From Thermoleophilia bacterium (GTDB taxonomy: Bacteria > Actinomycetota > Thermoleophilia > Gaiellales > JAICJC01), in contig JAICJC010000010.1 in the NCBI GenBank assembly GCA_025928655.1, forward strand, positions 1 through 52,661: 52,661 nucleotides of DNA, read 5' to 3'. Every line of letters starts with the position of its first letter. The first letter of the stretch is position 1. This document shows, in pieces, positions 9,893 to 19,459 of the stretch. Under the pieces are notes generated by a model. The model saw only the letters and a program-made list of their open reading frames with translations. It was not told the DNA's origin and did not search any database. The position numbers and the translations under genes were made by a program.

Positions 9893-10063
9893 TCAGAGGA
9901 TCATCCGGCGCGCCTTGCGCGCGCGATGTGCCAGGAAGCGCGTCAGACGCTCCCTGCGCGTGCGCTTGCGACGCGGCCAGACGACGACGTCGATGGCCGC
10001 GAGCTCGCTGACGACACGCTGCCGAAGCGTCGTCAAGTCCTCTTTCATCTGCACCTGCTCCAC
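9893..10063 (-). CDS. Short, very basic protein of unknown function
   Basis: 56 residues from GTG 10063, preceded at 5 nt by GGAGG (minus strand, 10069-10073), a better start context than the internal ATG at 10048. The N-terminal half is amphipathic (MKEDLTTLRQRVVSELAAIDVVVW). The C-terminal half is almost all Arg/Lys/Ala (RRKRTRRERLTRFLAHRARKARR), ending MIL. TACTTT upstream could be a -10. It converges on the methyltransferase with 6 nt between them. It could be a nucleic-acid-binding peptide; no family recognised. Confidence 0.5.
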   Translation of the reverse strand: MEQVQMKEDLTTLRQRVVSELAAIDVVVWPRRKRTRRERLTRFLAHRARKARRMIL

Positions 10064-10274
10064 CGCACCTCCATAGCGCCGGAAAGTATCCCATTCCCGG
10101 CGGTCGGCGTCTACACCGGCATCCACATTGTGGCAGACCGCGATCAGGTTCCCGTTAGGGCCAGGTAACGATCTGGAGACAGAGTTCGTGCCCGACACCC
10201 GATGTTCGTTCGGGCGGCTGATGTGGTTCGCCCGCCGATCGCGGAGGTTGCCGCCGGCCGCCCGGAGTGCGACC

Positions 10275-10511
10275 ATGTTCGTGATGGGAGTGACGTACGA
10301 GCTGATCGACGCCCCGTATCCGTACCTGTGTGCGGTGTACCGCTGCGTGTGCGGCGGGGTGCAGGTGCAGCACGGCGGCGACTCCGCGACCCCTCCCGAG
10401 CGGTGGGAGCGGCACCCGGTCGACGGCGACGAGGAGCAGTTCCTCTGCCCGGGCTGTGCCGCGGAGGCGCGCCGGCGGGCGGCGGCGGCCGATCCCGATC
10501 CCGCGGCGTAG
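10275..10511 (+). CDS. Small zinc-ribbon-like protein
   Basis: 78 residues from ATG 10275 with GGAG 7 nt upstream. Two cysteine pairs, YRCVCGG and LCPGCA, are separated by about 37 residues and could form a zinc ribbon. The N-terminus ELIDAPYPYLCAVYRC precedes the first pair, and an Ala/Arg-rich tail follows the second. An open frame extends upstream to 10128 but lacks a ribosome site and has poorer codon bias. Function unknown. Confidence 0.6.
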   Translation: MFVMGVTYELIDAPYPYLCAVYRCVCGGVQVQHGGDSATPPERWERHPVDGDEEQFLCPGCAAEARRRAAAADPDPAA

Positions 10512-10571
10512 GGGAAGCCGACCGTCCGTCCGCGCGTTGTCCGTCCGACCCCGGACCTAGCATTTGGGGGA

Positions 10572-10793
10572 ATGGATGAGCGCAAGCATGAGCTGGCGAT
10601 GGCCATCGACCTTCGCCTGGCCGATCTTTGGGCAGAGATCTTCGAGGTCGAGCCCGCCAGGCTCGATCCCGAGCTCCTGGGGTGGTTCCTGCGCGCGGCG
10701 TACGGGCAGGGCTACACCGACGCGCTGCGCGAGACGCGGCGCGGGCAGCTCTGCCTCGATCTGGGCTATCGCGTCCCCGATCGCACGGCGTAG
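10572..10793 (+). CDS. Small helical protein of unknown function
   Basis: 73 residues from ATG 10572, preceded by TAGCAT and a GGGGGA purine tract. The sequence ELAMAIDLRLADLWAEIFEVEPARLDPELLGWFLRAAYGQGYTDAL is predicted mostly helical, with no cysteines and no membrane segment. It lies 44 nt ahead of ccmE, which has its own promoter element. Family not recognised. Confidence 0.6.
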   Translation: MDERKHELAMAIDLRLADLWAEIFEVEPARLDPELLGWFLRAAYGQGYTDALRETRRGQLCLDLGYRVPDRTA

Positions 10794-10837
10794 CGACCGA
10801 CCCCGTCTCGCGCAGGGCCGGTGGTAACCTGATCGGC

Positions 10838-11227
10838 ATGTCGCCGCGTCCGCGCCTGGTCGTCGCACTCGTGGTGGGGTCGCTACTCGCCGTCTTCCTG
10901 GCCTACCAGGCGCTGTTCAGTTCCGGGACGCTGCTCGTCAGCGTCGCCCAGCTGCGGAGCGACGCAGACGGCGCCGCCCGGAAGCAGGTGACGCTGACGG
11001 GGACGGTCGTCCGTGCAACGCGCGACGGGACCCCGATGCGGTTCGTGCTGCGCGACGAGTCGACCGCCCAGACGGTGCCCGTGTCGTACCGGGGTTCGGT
11101 TCCGGACGCCTTCAAGACCTCGCGCCGGGTGATCGTTACCGGACGGCTCGAGCGCGGGGTCTTCGTGGCGCAGCCTGACACGCTGCTCACGAAGTGCCCG
11201 AGCAAGTACTCGTCCGGCGGATCGTAG
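10838..11227 (+). CDS. ccmE: Cytochrome c maturation haem chaperone CcmE (Cys-type)
   Basis: 129 residues from ATG 10838; TAACCT ends 7 nt upstream, so probably leaderless. An N-terminal anchor (LVVALVVGSLLAVFLAYQALF) is followed by the OB-fold region: VSVAQLRSDADGAARKQVTLTGTVV, RFVLRDESTAQTVPVSYRGSVPDAFK, VIVTGRLERGVFVAQPDTLLTKCPSKY. CcmE carries haem covalently on the outer face of the membrane before handing it to CcmF. Here the haem-binding residue is Cys in a CxxxY motif rather than the proteobacterial His in HxxxY, as known in some other bacteria and archaea. ccmF follows directly. Confidence 0.9.
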   Translation: MSPRPRLVVALVVGSLLAVFLAYQALFSSGTLLVSVAQLRSDADGAARKQVTLTGTVVRATRDGTPMRFVLRDESTAQTVPVSYRGSVPDAFKTSRRVIVTGRLERGVFVAQPDTLLTKCPSKYSSGGS

Positions 11228-11237
11228 GAGCGTCGGC

Positions 11238-13234
<1,997 letters not shown>

Positions 13235-13238
<4 letters not shown>

Positions 13239-13546
13239 GCACCGTCGCAGTGGTCGTGGCGGTGGCCGTCCTGGTCACCGGCGCGGTGCTGTTCGTCGCC
13301 TGGCCGTTCGCCTCTCCCGATCCCGAGCCGCCCGAGCAGGCGCTGAGCGACCGCGACCGGCGCGTGCTCGAGCTGCGCGAGCGCCGCGACGAGGCCTACG
13401 CCGCCCTCCACGACCTGGAGCAGGATCTGCGGACGGGCAAGATCACGCCGGCCGACTACGAGCTCGAGCGCGGCCGCCTGCGGTCGGAAGCGGCCGCGGC
13501 GCTCCGGGAGCTCGACGGGCTTTCCGGGCCGGATCCGCTACGCTAG
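13235..13546 (+). CDS. CcmI-like small membrane protein
   Basis: 103 residues from ATG 13235, overlapping the ccmF stop (ATGA). One N-terminal membrane helix (VAVVVAVAVLVTGAVLFVAWPF) is followed by a charged coiled-coil with LELRERRDEAYAALHDLEQDLRTGKITPADYELERGRLR. This resembles the N-terminal part of CcmI/CycH-type proteins that handle apocytochrome, without the TPR half. Position directly behind ccmE-ccmF supports a role in cytochrome c assembly. Other Ccm genes (ccmA-D, ccmH) are not in this window. Confidence 0.75.
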
Positions 13547-13568
13547 CCAGACTGCGCGAGGAGGACCA

Positions 13569-14360
13569 ATGGCCGGTTTGATGTCCCGATTCACCACGCT
13601 CTTCAAGGTCAAGGCGAACAAGGCGCTCGACCGGGCCGAAGACCCGGGCGAGACGCTCGACTACAGCTACCAGAAGCAGCTCGAGATGCTGCAGAAGGTG
13701 AAGCGGGGGGTCGCCGACGTCGTCACGTCGAAGAAGCGGCTCCAGCTGCAGACGGCGAAGCTCGAGGAGAGCATCGTCAAGCTGGACGGGCAGGCCCGCC
13801 AGGCGCTGGCCGCGAACCGCGAGGATCTGGCCCGCACGGCGCTCGAGCGGAAGACGCTCATCCAGGGCCAGCTGCAGGGCCTCGACGCGCAGATCACGCA
13901 GCTCGAGCAGCAGCAGCAGACGCTGATCGACCAGGAGCGGCGGCTCTCGGCCAAGGTGGAGTCGTTCCGCACTCAGAAGGAGGTCGTGAAGGCCCAGTAC
14001 TCCGCCGCCGAGGCGCAGGTGCGCATCGGCGAGGCGACGACGGGCCTCGGCGAGGAGATGTCGGACGTCGGCATGGCGCTGAACCGCGCGCAGGACAAGA
14101 CCGAACAGATGCAGGCCCGCGCGGCGGCGGTCAACGAGCTCGTGGAGACGGGCGCGATCGACGACCTGACCGCCCCGGCCGGGTCCGACCTCGACCAGCA
14201 GATCGCCGCGCTCACGGCCGGGAACCAGGTCGACAGCGAGCTCGCCAAGATGAAGGCCGAGCTGGGTCAGGGTGGCGGGCCGGCAGGGGAGCTACCGACG
14301 GGCGCGTCCGCCGAGGCCGCGCCGGCCGAGAACGTCTCCGCGGAGGAGCCCCAGCCATGA
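13569..14360 (+). CDS. pspA: PspA/IM30 family envelope-stress protein
   Basis: 263 residues from ATG 13569 with GAGGAGG 5-6 nt upstream. The sequence is a long helical ESCRT-III-like rod: MSRFTTLFKVKANKALDRAEDPGETLDYSYQKQLEMLQKVKRG, then VTSKKRLQLQTAKLEESIVKLDGQARQAL, ending in an acidic Pro/Ala tail. PspA binds stressed inner membrane and limits ion leak. It overlaps pspAA by 4 nt, and lies 22 nt behind the ccmI-like gene, so read-through from the ccm genes is possible. Confidence 0.93.
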   Translation: MAGLMSRFTTLFKVKANKALDRAEDPGETLDYSYQKQLEMLQKVKRGVADVVTSKKRLQLQTAKLEESIVKLDGQARQALAANREDLARTALERKTLIQGQLQGLDAQITQLEQQQQTLIDQERRLSAKVESFRTQKEVVKAQYSAAEAQVRIGEATTGLGEEMSDVGMALNRAQDKTEQMQARAAAVNELVETGAIDDLTAPAGSDLDQQIAALTAGNQVDSELAKMKAELGQGGGPAGELPTGASAEAAPAENVSAEEPQP

Positions 14361-14635
14361 TCGTGCGCATCCTCGGCAAGGGGCAGTTCCGGCTGGATGA
14401 CGGCCTGCTCGGCCGCCTGAACGAGCTCGACAACGGCGTCGCCACCGCCGTCGCGGCCGGGGACGCCGACGGGTTCGGCCGCGCGTTCGCCGACCTGATC
14501 GGGATGGTCGAGACCGAGGGGGTGCCGGTGCCCGACGACGAGCTTGTGACCTCTGACCACGTCCTCCCGCACACCGACACCACGCTGGAGGAGGCCCGCG
14601 AGGCCTTCGCCGGCGAGGGCGCGATCCCGGGCTGA
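14357..14635 (+). CDS. pspAA: PspA-associated protein PspAA
   Basis: 92 residues from ATG 14357. The sequence MIVRILGKGQFRLDDGLLGRLNELDNGVATAV with late VPVPDDELVTSDHVLPHTDTTLEEAREAF is the PspAA domain, found next to PspA in actinobacteria and archaea. It is predicted to bind PspA directly. Overlap ATGA with pspA shows co-translation. Confidence 0.9.
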   Translation: MIVRILGKGQFRLDDGLLGRLNELDNGVATAVAAGDADGFGRAFADLIGMVETEGVPVPDDELVTSDHVLPHTDTTLEEAREAFAGEGAIPG

Positions 14636-14645
14636 CGTCCCGATC

Positions 14646-14708
14646 GGGGTCAGACCCCGAACGGCGGTCGTTGCCGATTCGTGACGCTTTTGTACGGGGT
14701 CTGACCCC
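14646..14708. repeat. REPIN-like 63-bp element, copy 1
   Basis: Two 13-bp near-palindromes, GGGGTCAGACCCC (14646-14658) and GGGGTCTGACCCC (14696-14708), are inverted around a 37-bp spacer. The same architecture, total length, spacer length and several spacer bases recur at 48835-48897. It follows the pspAA stop. Confidence 0.85.
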
Positions 14709-14713
14709 AGGCA

Positions 14714-14751
14714 GGGTGGGGACAGTCCCCGGCCGGGGACTCTCCCCACCC
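14714..14751. terminator. 38-bp palindrome between convergent genes, candidate bidirectional terminator
   Basis: GGGTGGGGACAGTCCCCGG is followed directly by its reverse complement with a single mismatch (C/G at 14723/14742). The arms contain the GGGGACAGTCCCC unit that is also found at 26857-26889. It sits between the stops of pspAA and the secreted phosphoesterase. No T-tract is present. Confidence 0.65.
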
Positions 14752-14758
14752 GGTTCGG

Positions 14759-17014
14759 CTACCGGCTCAGCCGGTTCGCGGCGCGGATGATCGCGTGCGC
14801 CTGGGCGATCCACGCCCGGGCCTGGGCCGCGCCGACGGGGTCGCCGTCGAACGTGGCCGCGTCGAGCGCCGGGGCGATCCTGTCGGCGAGCCTGTTGCGG
14901 CGCACCGTGAGTCGGGCGATGCGGTTCTCGATCCTCGAGTAGACCGCGTTCGAGCCCTTGATCGCCTTCGTGGACGCGGCGATCCCGTCCTCACCGACGA
15001 CGCCGAACGGCGCGTCGATCTGCTTGAGGGCGGCCCCGAGGCGCTTGACCAGCTCGGTATGCGTCCGCAGGCCGGCGGGCAGCGCCCCCCTGGTCAGCAC
15101 GGACAGGATGGCCCGGCCGTCGTGGCCGTAGTCGTCCCGCAGGCCGGCCAGCGCGAGCATCGTCGGGCGCAGGTCGGTGTGATCCGTCCAGGGCCTGTGC
15201 GTCTCGCCGAGGTGCCGGACGCCCGGGCCCACCATCCCGATCCAGGTGTTCGCCACCTCGGGGACGAGGCCGCCGTGGTTCCATGCGAACCCGGGCTGGA
15301 CCTGCGAGCACGGGCTCGCGGCCGTGCACGTCGTCCCGCCGGCGTACCCGAACATGTCCGGGTTCAGGAAGCTGATGAACGTCGGCGTGCGCAGCGGGTC
15401 GCCGGTGACCATGTGCAGGAGGCGCATGCCCACCGGGTCGATCAGCTGCCGGCTCACCGCCACGTCGTGCCCGGCGTAGGGGTTCGACGCGCGTAGCGCC
15501 GCCACGTCGTGCTCGAACGTGCGCGTGACGGTGGCGTCACGGGCCGGGTCGCCGGTCAGGTAGAAGGCCGGCGCCATGTCGCTGTGGACGTCGAACGGCG
15601 TCGTGTTGTTGCGCTGGGTGGCCAGCAGGCCGCGCAGGTTCACGTTCACCTCGCCGACCGCGTTGCCCGGGCAGGTCGCCATCGACGTGCTCGGGCAGGT
15701 CACGTGCGAGTACCGGCACGGCGTCGTGACGCCGTCGCAGGACGGGTTCGACGGCGGGCCGCCGGCGAAATGGTCGCCCTCCTCGACGGTGACGACGAAC
15801 AGCGTGTTCGACTTGTTGATGCCGTCGCTCTGCAGGCGGGCGAAGAAGCGCGCGAACGCCTGGTCGTAGTCGTGCAGCTGGCTCACGTAGCCGGCCTCAC
15901 CCGGGCCGTAGGGGCCCGTGTCGACGCCGGTCGAGTGGTTGTCGTGGGCATCGGACAGGTAGGCGTAGGTCACCGGGATGCCGTGCTCCTGCATCGCCGC
16001 GACGTACGACAGGGAGACGTCCGGGGTCATCCCGTCGAAGCCGGGGAACCCGACGTTGCCGTGCGTGTCCTCGATCGTCTTGCCGCTCAGCGTCTGCACC
16101 GGCCCGTTGGGGCTGATGACCGGCGCCACGTACTTGTTCCCGAACAGCGCGTCGAACCCGGTGTACCCGCCCGGCTCGTCGGGCAGGAGGTCGGGCTTCG
16201 CGTCGGTCGAGCCGGCGCACACCGACGTGCCGCCCTTGGCGCAGTGGACGGCGATGCCGACGAAGTCGGCCGCCGCCTTGTCCGGGTCGGTCATGGCCTC
16301 CTGAGCCTCCGGCGATCCGGCGCCGAACACCTTCGGCACGTCCGGGCCGGTGTTCTCGAGCTCCATGTTCGCCAGGCCGGCGGCGCCGAAGTCACAGCCC
16401 GCGCGGGTGTAGGGCACCCACGGAGCCGGGGCCTGCTTGCCCTTGTCCGTGACCATGTTCGGGGCCGTGTCCGACGGCGTCGAGGTGGTGGGGTCGAAGA
16501 TCCCGTCCGTCCAGTACGCGAACGAGACGCCGGTGCCGGTGGTGCCGTCGGCGTGGTAGTAGCGGAAGCTGTTCGCCACCGACTGGCCGTGCCGGTCGGG
16601 GTAGACGCCGGTCAGCGACGTCAGAATCCCGTTCGCCGTGTGGGAGATCAGCTGCGTGTGATCGTTCGCGAGCAGCGTCCCATTCCCGCGCAGGAAGTTC
16701 AGCAGGTGCGGCATCTGCTCGAGGTCGGACGGCACGTTCGCCCGGTCGCGGCGCAGGTGCGTGTTGTCGAACTGCAGGTAGATCACGTGCTTGATCGGGC
16801 TCGACCCGCCCGCGCACGGCAGGGCGCCCAGACCTCCGGGCACCGCCAGCGGCGATGCGGTGTCGGCGACCGGCGCCGCCGCGGCCGGCGCGGCGCCGGC
16901 CGGCTTCGGCCGCGCGTGGCTCCTGTGCGGCGTCGCGCCGACGGCGGTGGCACCACCGATCGCCAGCGTCGTCGCCGCCACGAGCAGCGCGGTCAGGGAC
17001 CTTCGGGAGACCAT
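14759..17014 (-). CDS. Secreted alkaline-phosphatase-superfamily phosphoesterase
   Basis: 751 residues from ATG 17014, preceded by GGGGGTGGG. A signal peptide (SRRSLTALLVAATTLAIGGATAVGA) leads into an Ala/Pro linker and then the catalytic region. Metal-ligand blocks typical of the sulfatase/alkaline-phosphatase fold are seen: YLQFDNTHLRRD, SLTGVYPDRHGQ, YAYLSDAHDNHSTG, VEEGDHF, and C-terminal WNHGG and WTDHTDLRPTMLALAGL. Paired cysteines (PSCDGVTTPCRY, VTCPSTSMATCPG, TTCTAASPCSQ) suit an extracellular protein. Substrate unknown (phosphodiester or phosphomonoester). It sits inside the Psp gene neighbourhood, between pspA-pspAA and pspAB-htpX. A start at 17077 is possible but lacks a ribosome site. 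Confidence 0.85.
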   Translation of the reverse strand: MVSRRSLTALLVAATTLAIGGATAVGATPHRSHARPKPAGAAPAAAAPVADTASPLAVPGGLGALPCAGGSSPIKHVIYLQFDNTHLRRDRANVPSDLEQMPHLLNFLRGNGTLLANDHTQLISHTANGILTSLTGVYPDRHGQSVANSFRYYHADGTTGTGVSFAYWTDGIFDPTTSTPSDTAPNMVTDKGKQAPAPWVPYTRAGCDFGAAGLANMELENTGPDVPKVFGAGSPEAQEAMTDPDKAAADFVGIAVHCAKGGTSVCAGSTDAKPDLLPDEPGGYTGFDALFGNKYVAPVISPNGPVQTLSGKTIEDTHGNVGFPGFDGMTPDVSLSYVAAMQEHGIPVTYAYLSDAHDNHSTGVDTGPYGPGEAGYVSQLHDYDQAFARFFARLQSDGINKSNTLFVVTVEEGDHFAGGPPSNPSCDGVTTPCRYSHVTCPSTSMATCPGNAVGEVNVNLRGLLATQRNNTTPFDVHSDMAPAFYLTGDPARDATVTRTFEHDVAALRASNPYAGHDVAVSRQLIDPVGMRLLHMVTGDPLRTPTFISFLNPDMFGYAGGTTCTAASPCSQVQPGFAWNHGGLVPEVANTWIGMVGPGVRHLGETHRPWTDHTDLRPTMLALAGLRDDYGHDGRAILSVLTRGALPAGLRTHTELVKRLGAALKQIDAPFGVVGEDGIAASTKAIKGSNAVYSRIENRIARLTVRRNRLADRIAPALDAATFDGDPVGAAQARAWIAQAHAIIRAANRLSR

Positions 17015-17368
17015 CTGCCCACCCCCTATGGTGTTGAAGGGACCGTTACCGGAACCTCCCTGCCCAGGTGTGACCACGCGAAAACGGGCCGGTTCAGAAT
17101 CGGTAAGGGGCGCATCCGATTAGGGCAAGCCTCCCGGGCCGGCGACCCTCTCGCCGGCCCGGGGAGACGGTGCGCTCGGCGGCGGACGGTGCCTGGGCGT
17201 GGCTCGTCTCGAACCGCAAGGTGGCGCGACCGTTTGGCGTGTGCTGCCGCGGGCAAGGCTACCCGGGAGGCGTTAACGCCTGGAAATGAACGCGTAAGGG
17301 ATTCGCGCGGGCCGGTGGCGCGGTGGCCGAGGCCCCGCAGCGGAGCTCTCCGGCCCTTGCCGACCGGC
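17015..17368. other. 354-bp gene-free stretch with a strong hairpin
   Basis: No coding frame with family sequence. A 13-bp perfect stem (CCCGGGCCGGCGA 17133-17145, TCGCCGGCCCGGG 17151-17163, 5-nt loop) could end the htpX-pspAB transcript before the phosphoesterase gene. A palindromic GGCGTTAACGCC lies at 17269-17280. The phosphoesterase promoter must be in the 17015-17130 part. No known riboswitch could be matched. Confidence 0.5.
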
Positions 17369-17929
17369 TCAGACCGGGGCGTCCCAGAGGGGGTACCAGC
17401 GCTCGAGGTCGGGCTCGATCGGGAGCTCCTGTTCGAGCTTGGCCTGGAGCTGCAGCTCGCGCTCGGAGTCGCGCTTGTGGTTCGCGACCGGGACGAACGG
17501 ATAGAAGGACCCGCGCTTGAAGTTGTAGATGAAGCGGACGTGGCCGGGCTCGAAGCCGAAGACAGCGCACAGGAGCTGCTCGCCGAAGCCGTCGTCCGTC
17601 ATCGACTGGGCGGCCACATGGATCGTGGTGACGAGATCCTCGAAGTCGTCGTCGCTCAGCTTCAGCCACTCGTAGCCGAACTCGTCCACCGACCGGTCCA
17701 TCCGCGTGCCCTCGTCGCGGAAGGCCAGCTTCACCATGTCCTCGATGTCGGCGCCGCTCTCGCGGAAGCGGGCCGAGGCCATCGGCTTGAAGCAGATCGC
17801 GGCCGTCTTGGAGGGCGCGAGCCCGAGGCTCGTGTCGAGCGTGATCTGGGCGGTCGAGATGGCGAAGAGCCGCTCGAGCGTCGGCTTGGCGACCTTCGTG
17901 CGCCCCAGCAGTCCGTCCAGGAAGCCCAT
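17369..17929 (-). CDS. pspAB: PspA-associated protein PspAB
   Basis: 186 residues from ATG 17929. MGFLDGLLGRTKVAKPTLERLFAISTAQITLD and the central block GFGEQLLCAVFGFEPG...IYNFKRGSFYPFVPV match the PspAB family, which is co-encoded with HtpX in actinobacteria and archaea and belongs to the PspA stress module. It is predicted cytoplasmic with no membrane helix. It follows htpX by 9 nt, so the two form an operon. Exact activity is unknown. Confidence 0.85.
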   Translation of the reverse strand: MGFLDGLLGRTKVAKPTLERLFAISTAQITLDTSLGLAPSKTAAICFKPMASARFRESGADIEDMVKLAFRDEGTRMDRSVDEFGYEWLKLSDDDFEDLVTTIHVAAQSMTDDGFGEQLLCAVFGFEPGHVRFIYNFKRGSFYPFVPVANHKRDSERELQLQAKLEQELPIEPDLERWYPLWDAPV

Positions 17930-17938
17930 GCGGTGAGG

Positions 17939-18871
17939 CTAGAGCGTCTCGAGCTGGCGCTCGAGCCGGCGCAGCTGCTCCAGCCGGGCCTCGAGCGGCG
18001 GATGGTCCGACACGATCGTCGAGATGCCGCTCTTGAGGCCCGCGGGGATGATGAAGAACTGGTTCAGGCCCTCCGCCATGCGCATGTCGCGCTGGGGGAT
18101 GCGGGCCATCGACCCGGAGATCTTGACGAGCGCGGAGGCGAGGCTCGAGGGCGACTTGGTGAGGACGGCCGCGCCGCGGTCGGCGGCGAACTCGCGGTAG
18201 CGCGAGAGCGTCCGGATGAGCACGAACGAGACGGCGTAGACGACCATCGAGACCAGCAGGATCACCATGAACGACGCGCCCGAATTGTCGCGGTCGTTGC
18301 GCCCGCCGCCGAAGCCGCCCCCGAACCCGCCGAACATGCCGAAGTAGAAGCCCATCCGGGTGATGAACCCGGCCACCATCGCGAAGAAGCTCGCCAGGGT
18401 CATCACCGCCACGTCGCGATGGGCGACGTGGGAGAGCTCGTGCGCGAGCACACCCTCGAGCTCGTGCGGCTCGAGCCGGTCGAGTAGGCCCTGCGTGACG
18501 GCGACGGCCGCGTGCTTGGGGCTGCGGCCGGTCGCGAAGGCGTTCGGCATGTCGGTCGGCACGATGGCGATGCGCGGCATCGGCAGGCCGGCCGTCAGGC
18601 ACAGCCGCTGCACGATCGCGTGCAGCTCGGGCGCCTGGCTCTCGTCGACGATCTGCGCGCGGGCGGAGGCAAGCGCGATCTTGTCCGACGTCCAGTACTG
18701 GACGGCCAGGAGCCCGCCGGCGAGGACAATCACCACCGGGAGCGCCAGCCCGACGCCCTGCAGAAGGACGACGAAGAAGATGACGTAGACCAGCCCGAGC
18801 AGGAACACCGTGCCCGTCATGCGGGCCACGAGGCCGGGATCGCGGTCGAGCGTGCGTCGTCTGCGCGCCAT
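17939..18871 (-). CDS. htpX: Membrane zinc metalloprotease HtpX
   Basis: 310 residues from ATG 18871; TACACT ends 6 nt upstream on the minus strand, suggesting a leaderless mRNA. Two N-terminal helices precede the zinc motif LAHELSHVAHRD. Further helices and a Gly-rich loop (GGFGGGFGGG) follow, then the third zinc ligand region SRYREFAADRGAA. The tail SDHPPLEARLEQLRRLE is typical. HtpX degrades damaged membrane proteins. It is co-transcribed with pspAB and lies near pspA, consistent with an envelope-stress module. Confidence 0.94.
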   Translation of the reverse strand: MARRRRTLDRDPGLVARMTGTVFLLGLVYVIFFVVLLQGVGLALPVVIVLAGGLLAVQYWTSDKIALASARAQIVDESQAPELHAIVQRLCLTAGLPMPRIAIVPTDMPNAFATGRSPKHAAVAVTQGLLDRLEPHELEGVLAHELSHVAHRDVAVMTLASFFAMVAGFITRMGFYFGMFGGFGGGFGGGRNDRDNSGASFMVILLVSMVVYAVSFVLIRTLSRYREFAADRGAAVLTKSPSSLASALVKISGSMARIPQRDMRMAEGLNQFFIIPAGLKSGISTIVSDHPPLEARLEQLRRLERQLETL

Positions 18872-18913
18872 GGGAGAAGTGTATCCGTCCCGCCTAAAGG
18901 CTTCGTGAGCCCG

Positions 18914-19459
18914 TCAGGCCAGGAAGTGGATGTCGGGGAGGTTGCGGAAGCGCTGGTGGTGGCCGAGCCCGTAGCCCACGCAGAACCGCTCCGCCGCGGT
19001 GAACCCGACGTAGGCGACGTCCAGCTCGACCAGGCGCCGGTGGGGCCGGTCGAGCAGCGTGCAGAGGCGCACCGACTCGGGCGACCGCGCCCGCAGCGAG
19101 CGCAGCAGGTTGTGCATGGTGAGGCCGGTGTCGATCACGTCTTCGACCACGACGACCTGCTCGCCGCGCACGGGCTGGTCGAGGTCTTTCAGCAGCCGGA
19201 TACGGCCGCCCCCGCGGTCGGTGCCCGAGTAGGCGGAGAGCGCCATGGTGTCGAGCCGGTGGGGGACGGTGAGCGCCCGCGAGAGGTCTGCGGCGAACAC
19301 GGCCGCGCCCTTGAGCACCGCCACGAGCACGAGCGGCCGGCCGCGATGGTCGCGGTCGATGGCCGCGGCCAGCTCGGCCACCCGTGCGGAGACGAGCTCC
19401 GCGGGCAGGTACACCTCGCCGGGCGCGGACGCCGCCGCTCGCTCGGCGAGCGTGCTCAT
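18914..19459 (-). CDS. hpt: Hypoxanthine phosphoribosyltransferase
   Basis: 181 residues from ATG 19459. The PRPP-binding loop is VVVVEDVIDTGLTMHNLL, the flexible loop region LSAYSGTDRGGGRIRLLKDLD, and the pyrophosphate loop VLKGAAVFAADLSR; the C-terminal substrate region is FCVGYGLGHHQRFRNLPDI. It salvages hypoxanthine (and probably guanine) to IMP/GMP using PRPP. It overlaps the upstream nuclease-like gene by 4 nt (ATGA), so expression is coupled to that gene. Confidence 0.93.
   Translation of the reverse strand: MSTLAERAAASAPGEVYLPAELVSARVAELAAAIDRDHRGRPLVLVAVLKGAAVFAADLSRALTVPHRLDTMALSAYSGTDRGGGRIRLLKDLDQPVRGEQVVVVEDVIDTGLTMHNLLRSLRARSPESVRLCTLLDRPHRRLVELDVAYVGFTAAERFCVGYGLGHHQRFRNLPDIHFLA

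Noticed and set aside
9893-10606. Full 237-codon minus-strand frame as one protein
   Set aside because: Its upper two-thirds overlap the zinc-ribbon gene and have poor codon bias. Only the last 56 codons have a ribosome site and a plausible start.
17160-17300. Possible cyclic-di-GMP or cyclic-di-AMP riboswitch before the phosphoesterase
   Set aside because: A few short words resemble GEMM-type segments, but the conserved pairing elements and spacing are missing on both strands.
15509-18487. A 992-codon open frame on the plus strand across the phosphoesterase, pspAB and htpX
   Set aside because: It is antisense to three recognised genes and crosses their intergenic hairpin; composition is typical of a shadow frame.
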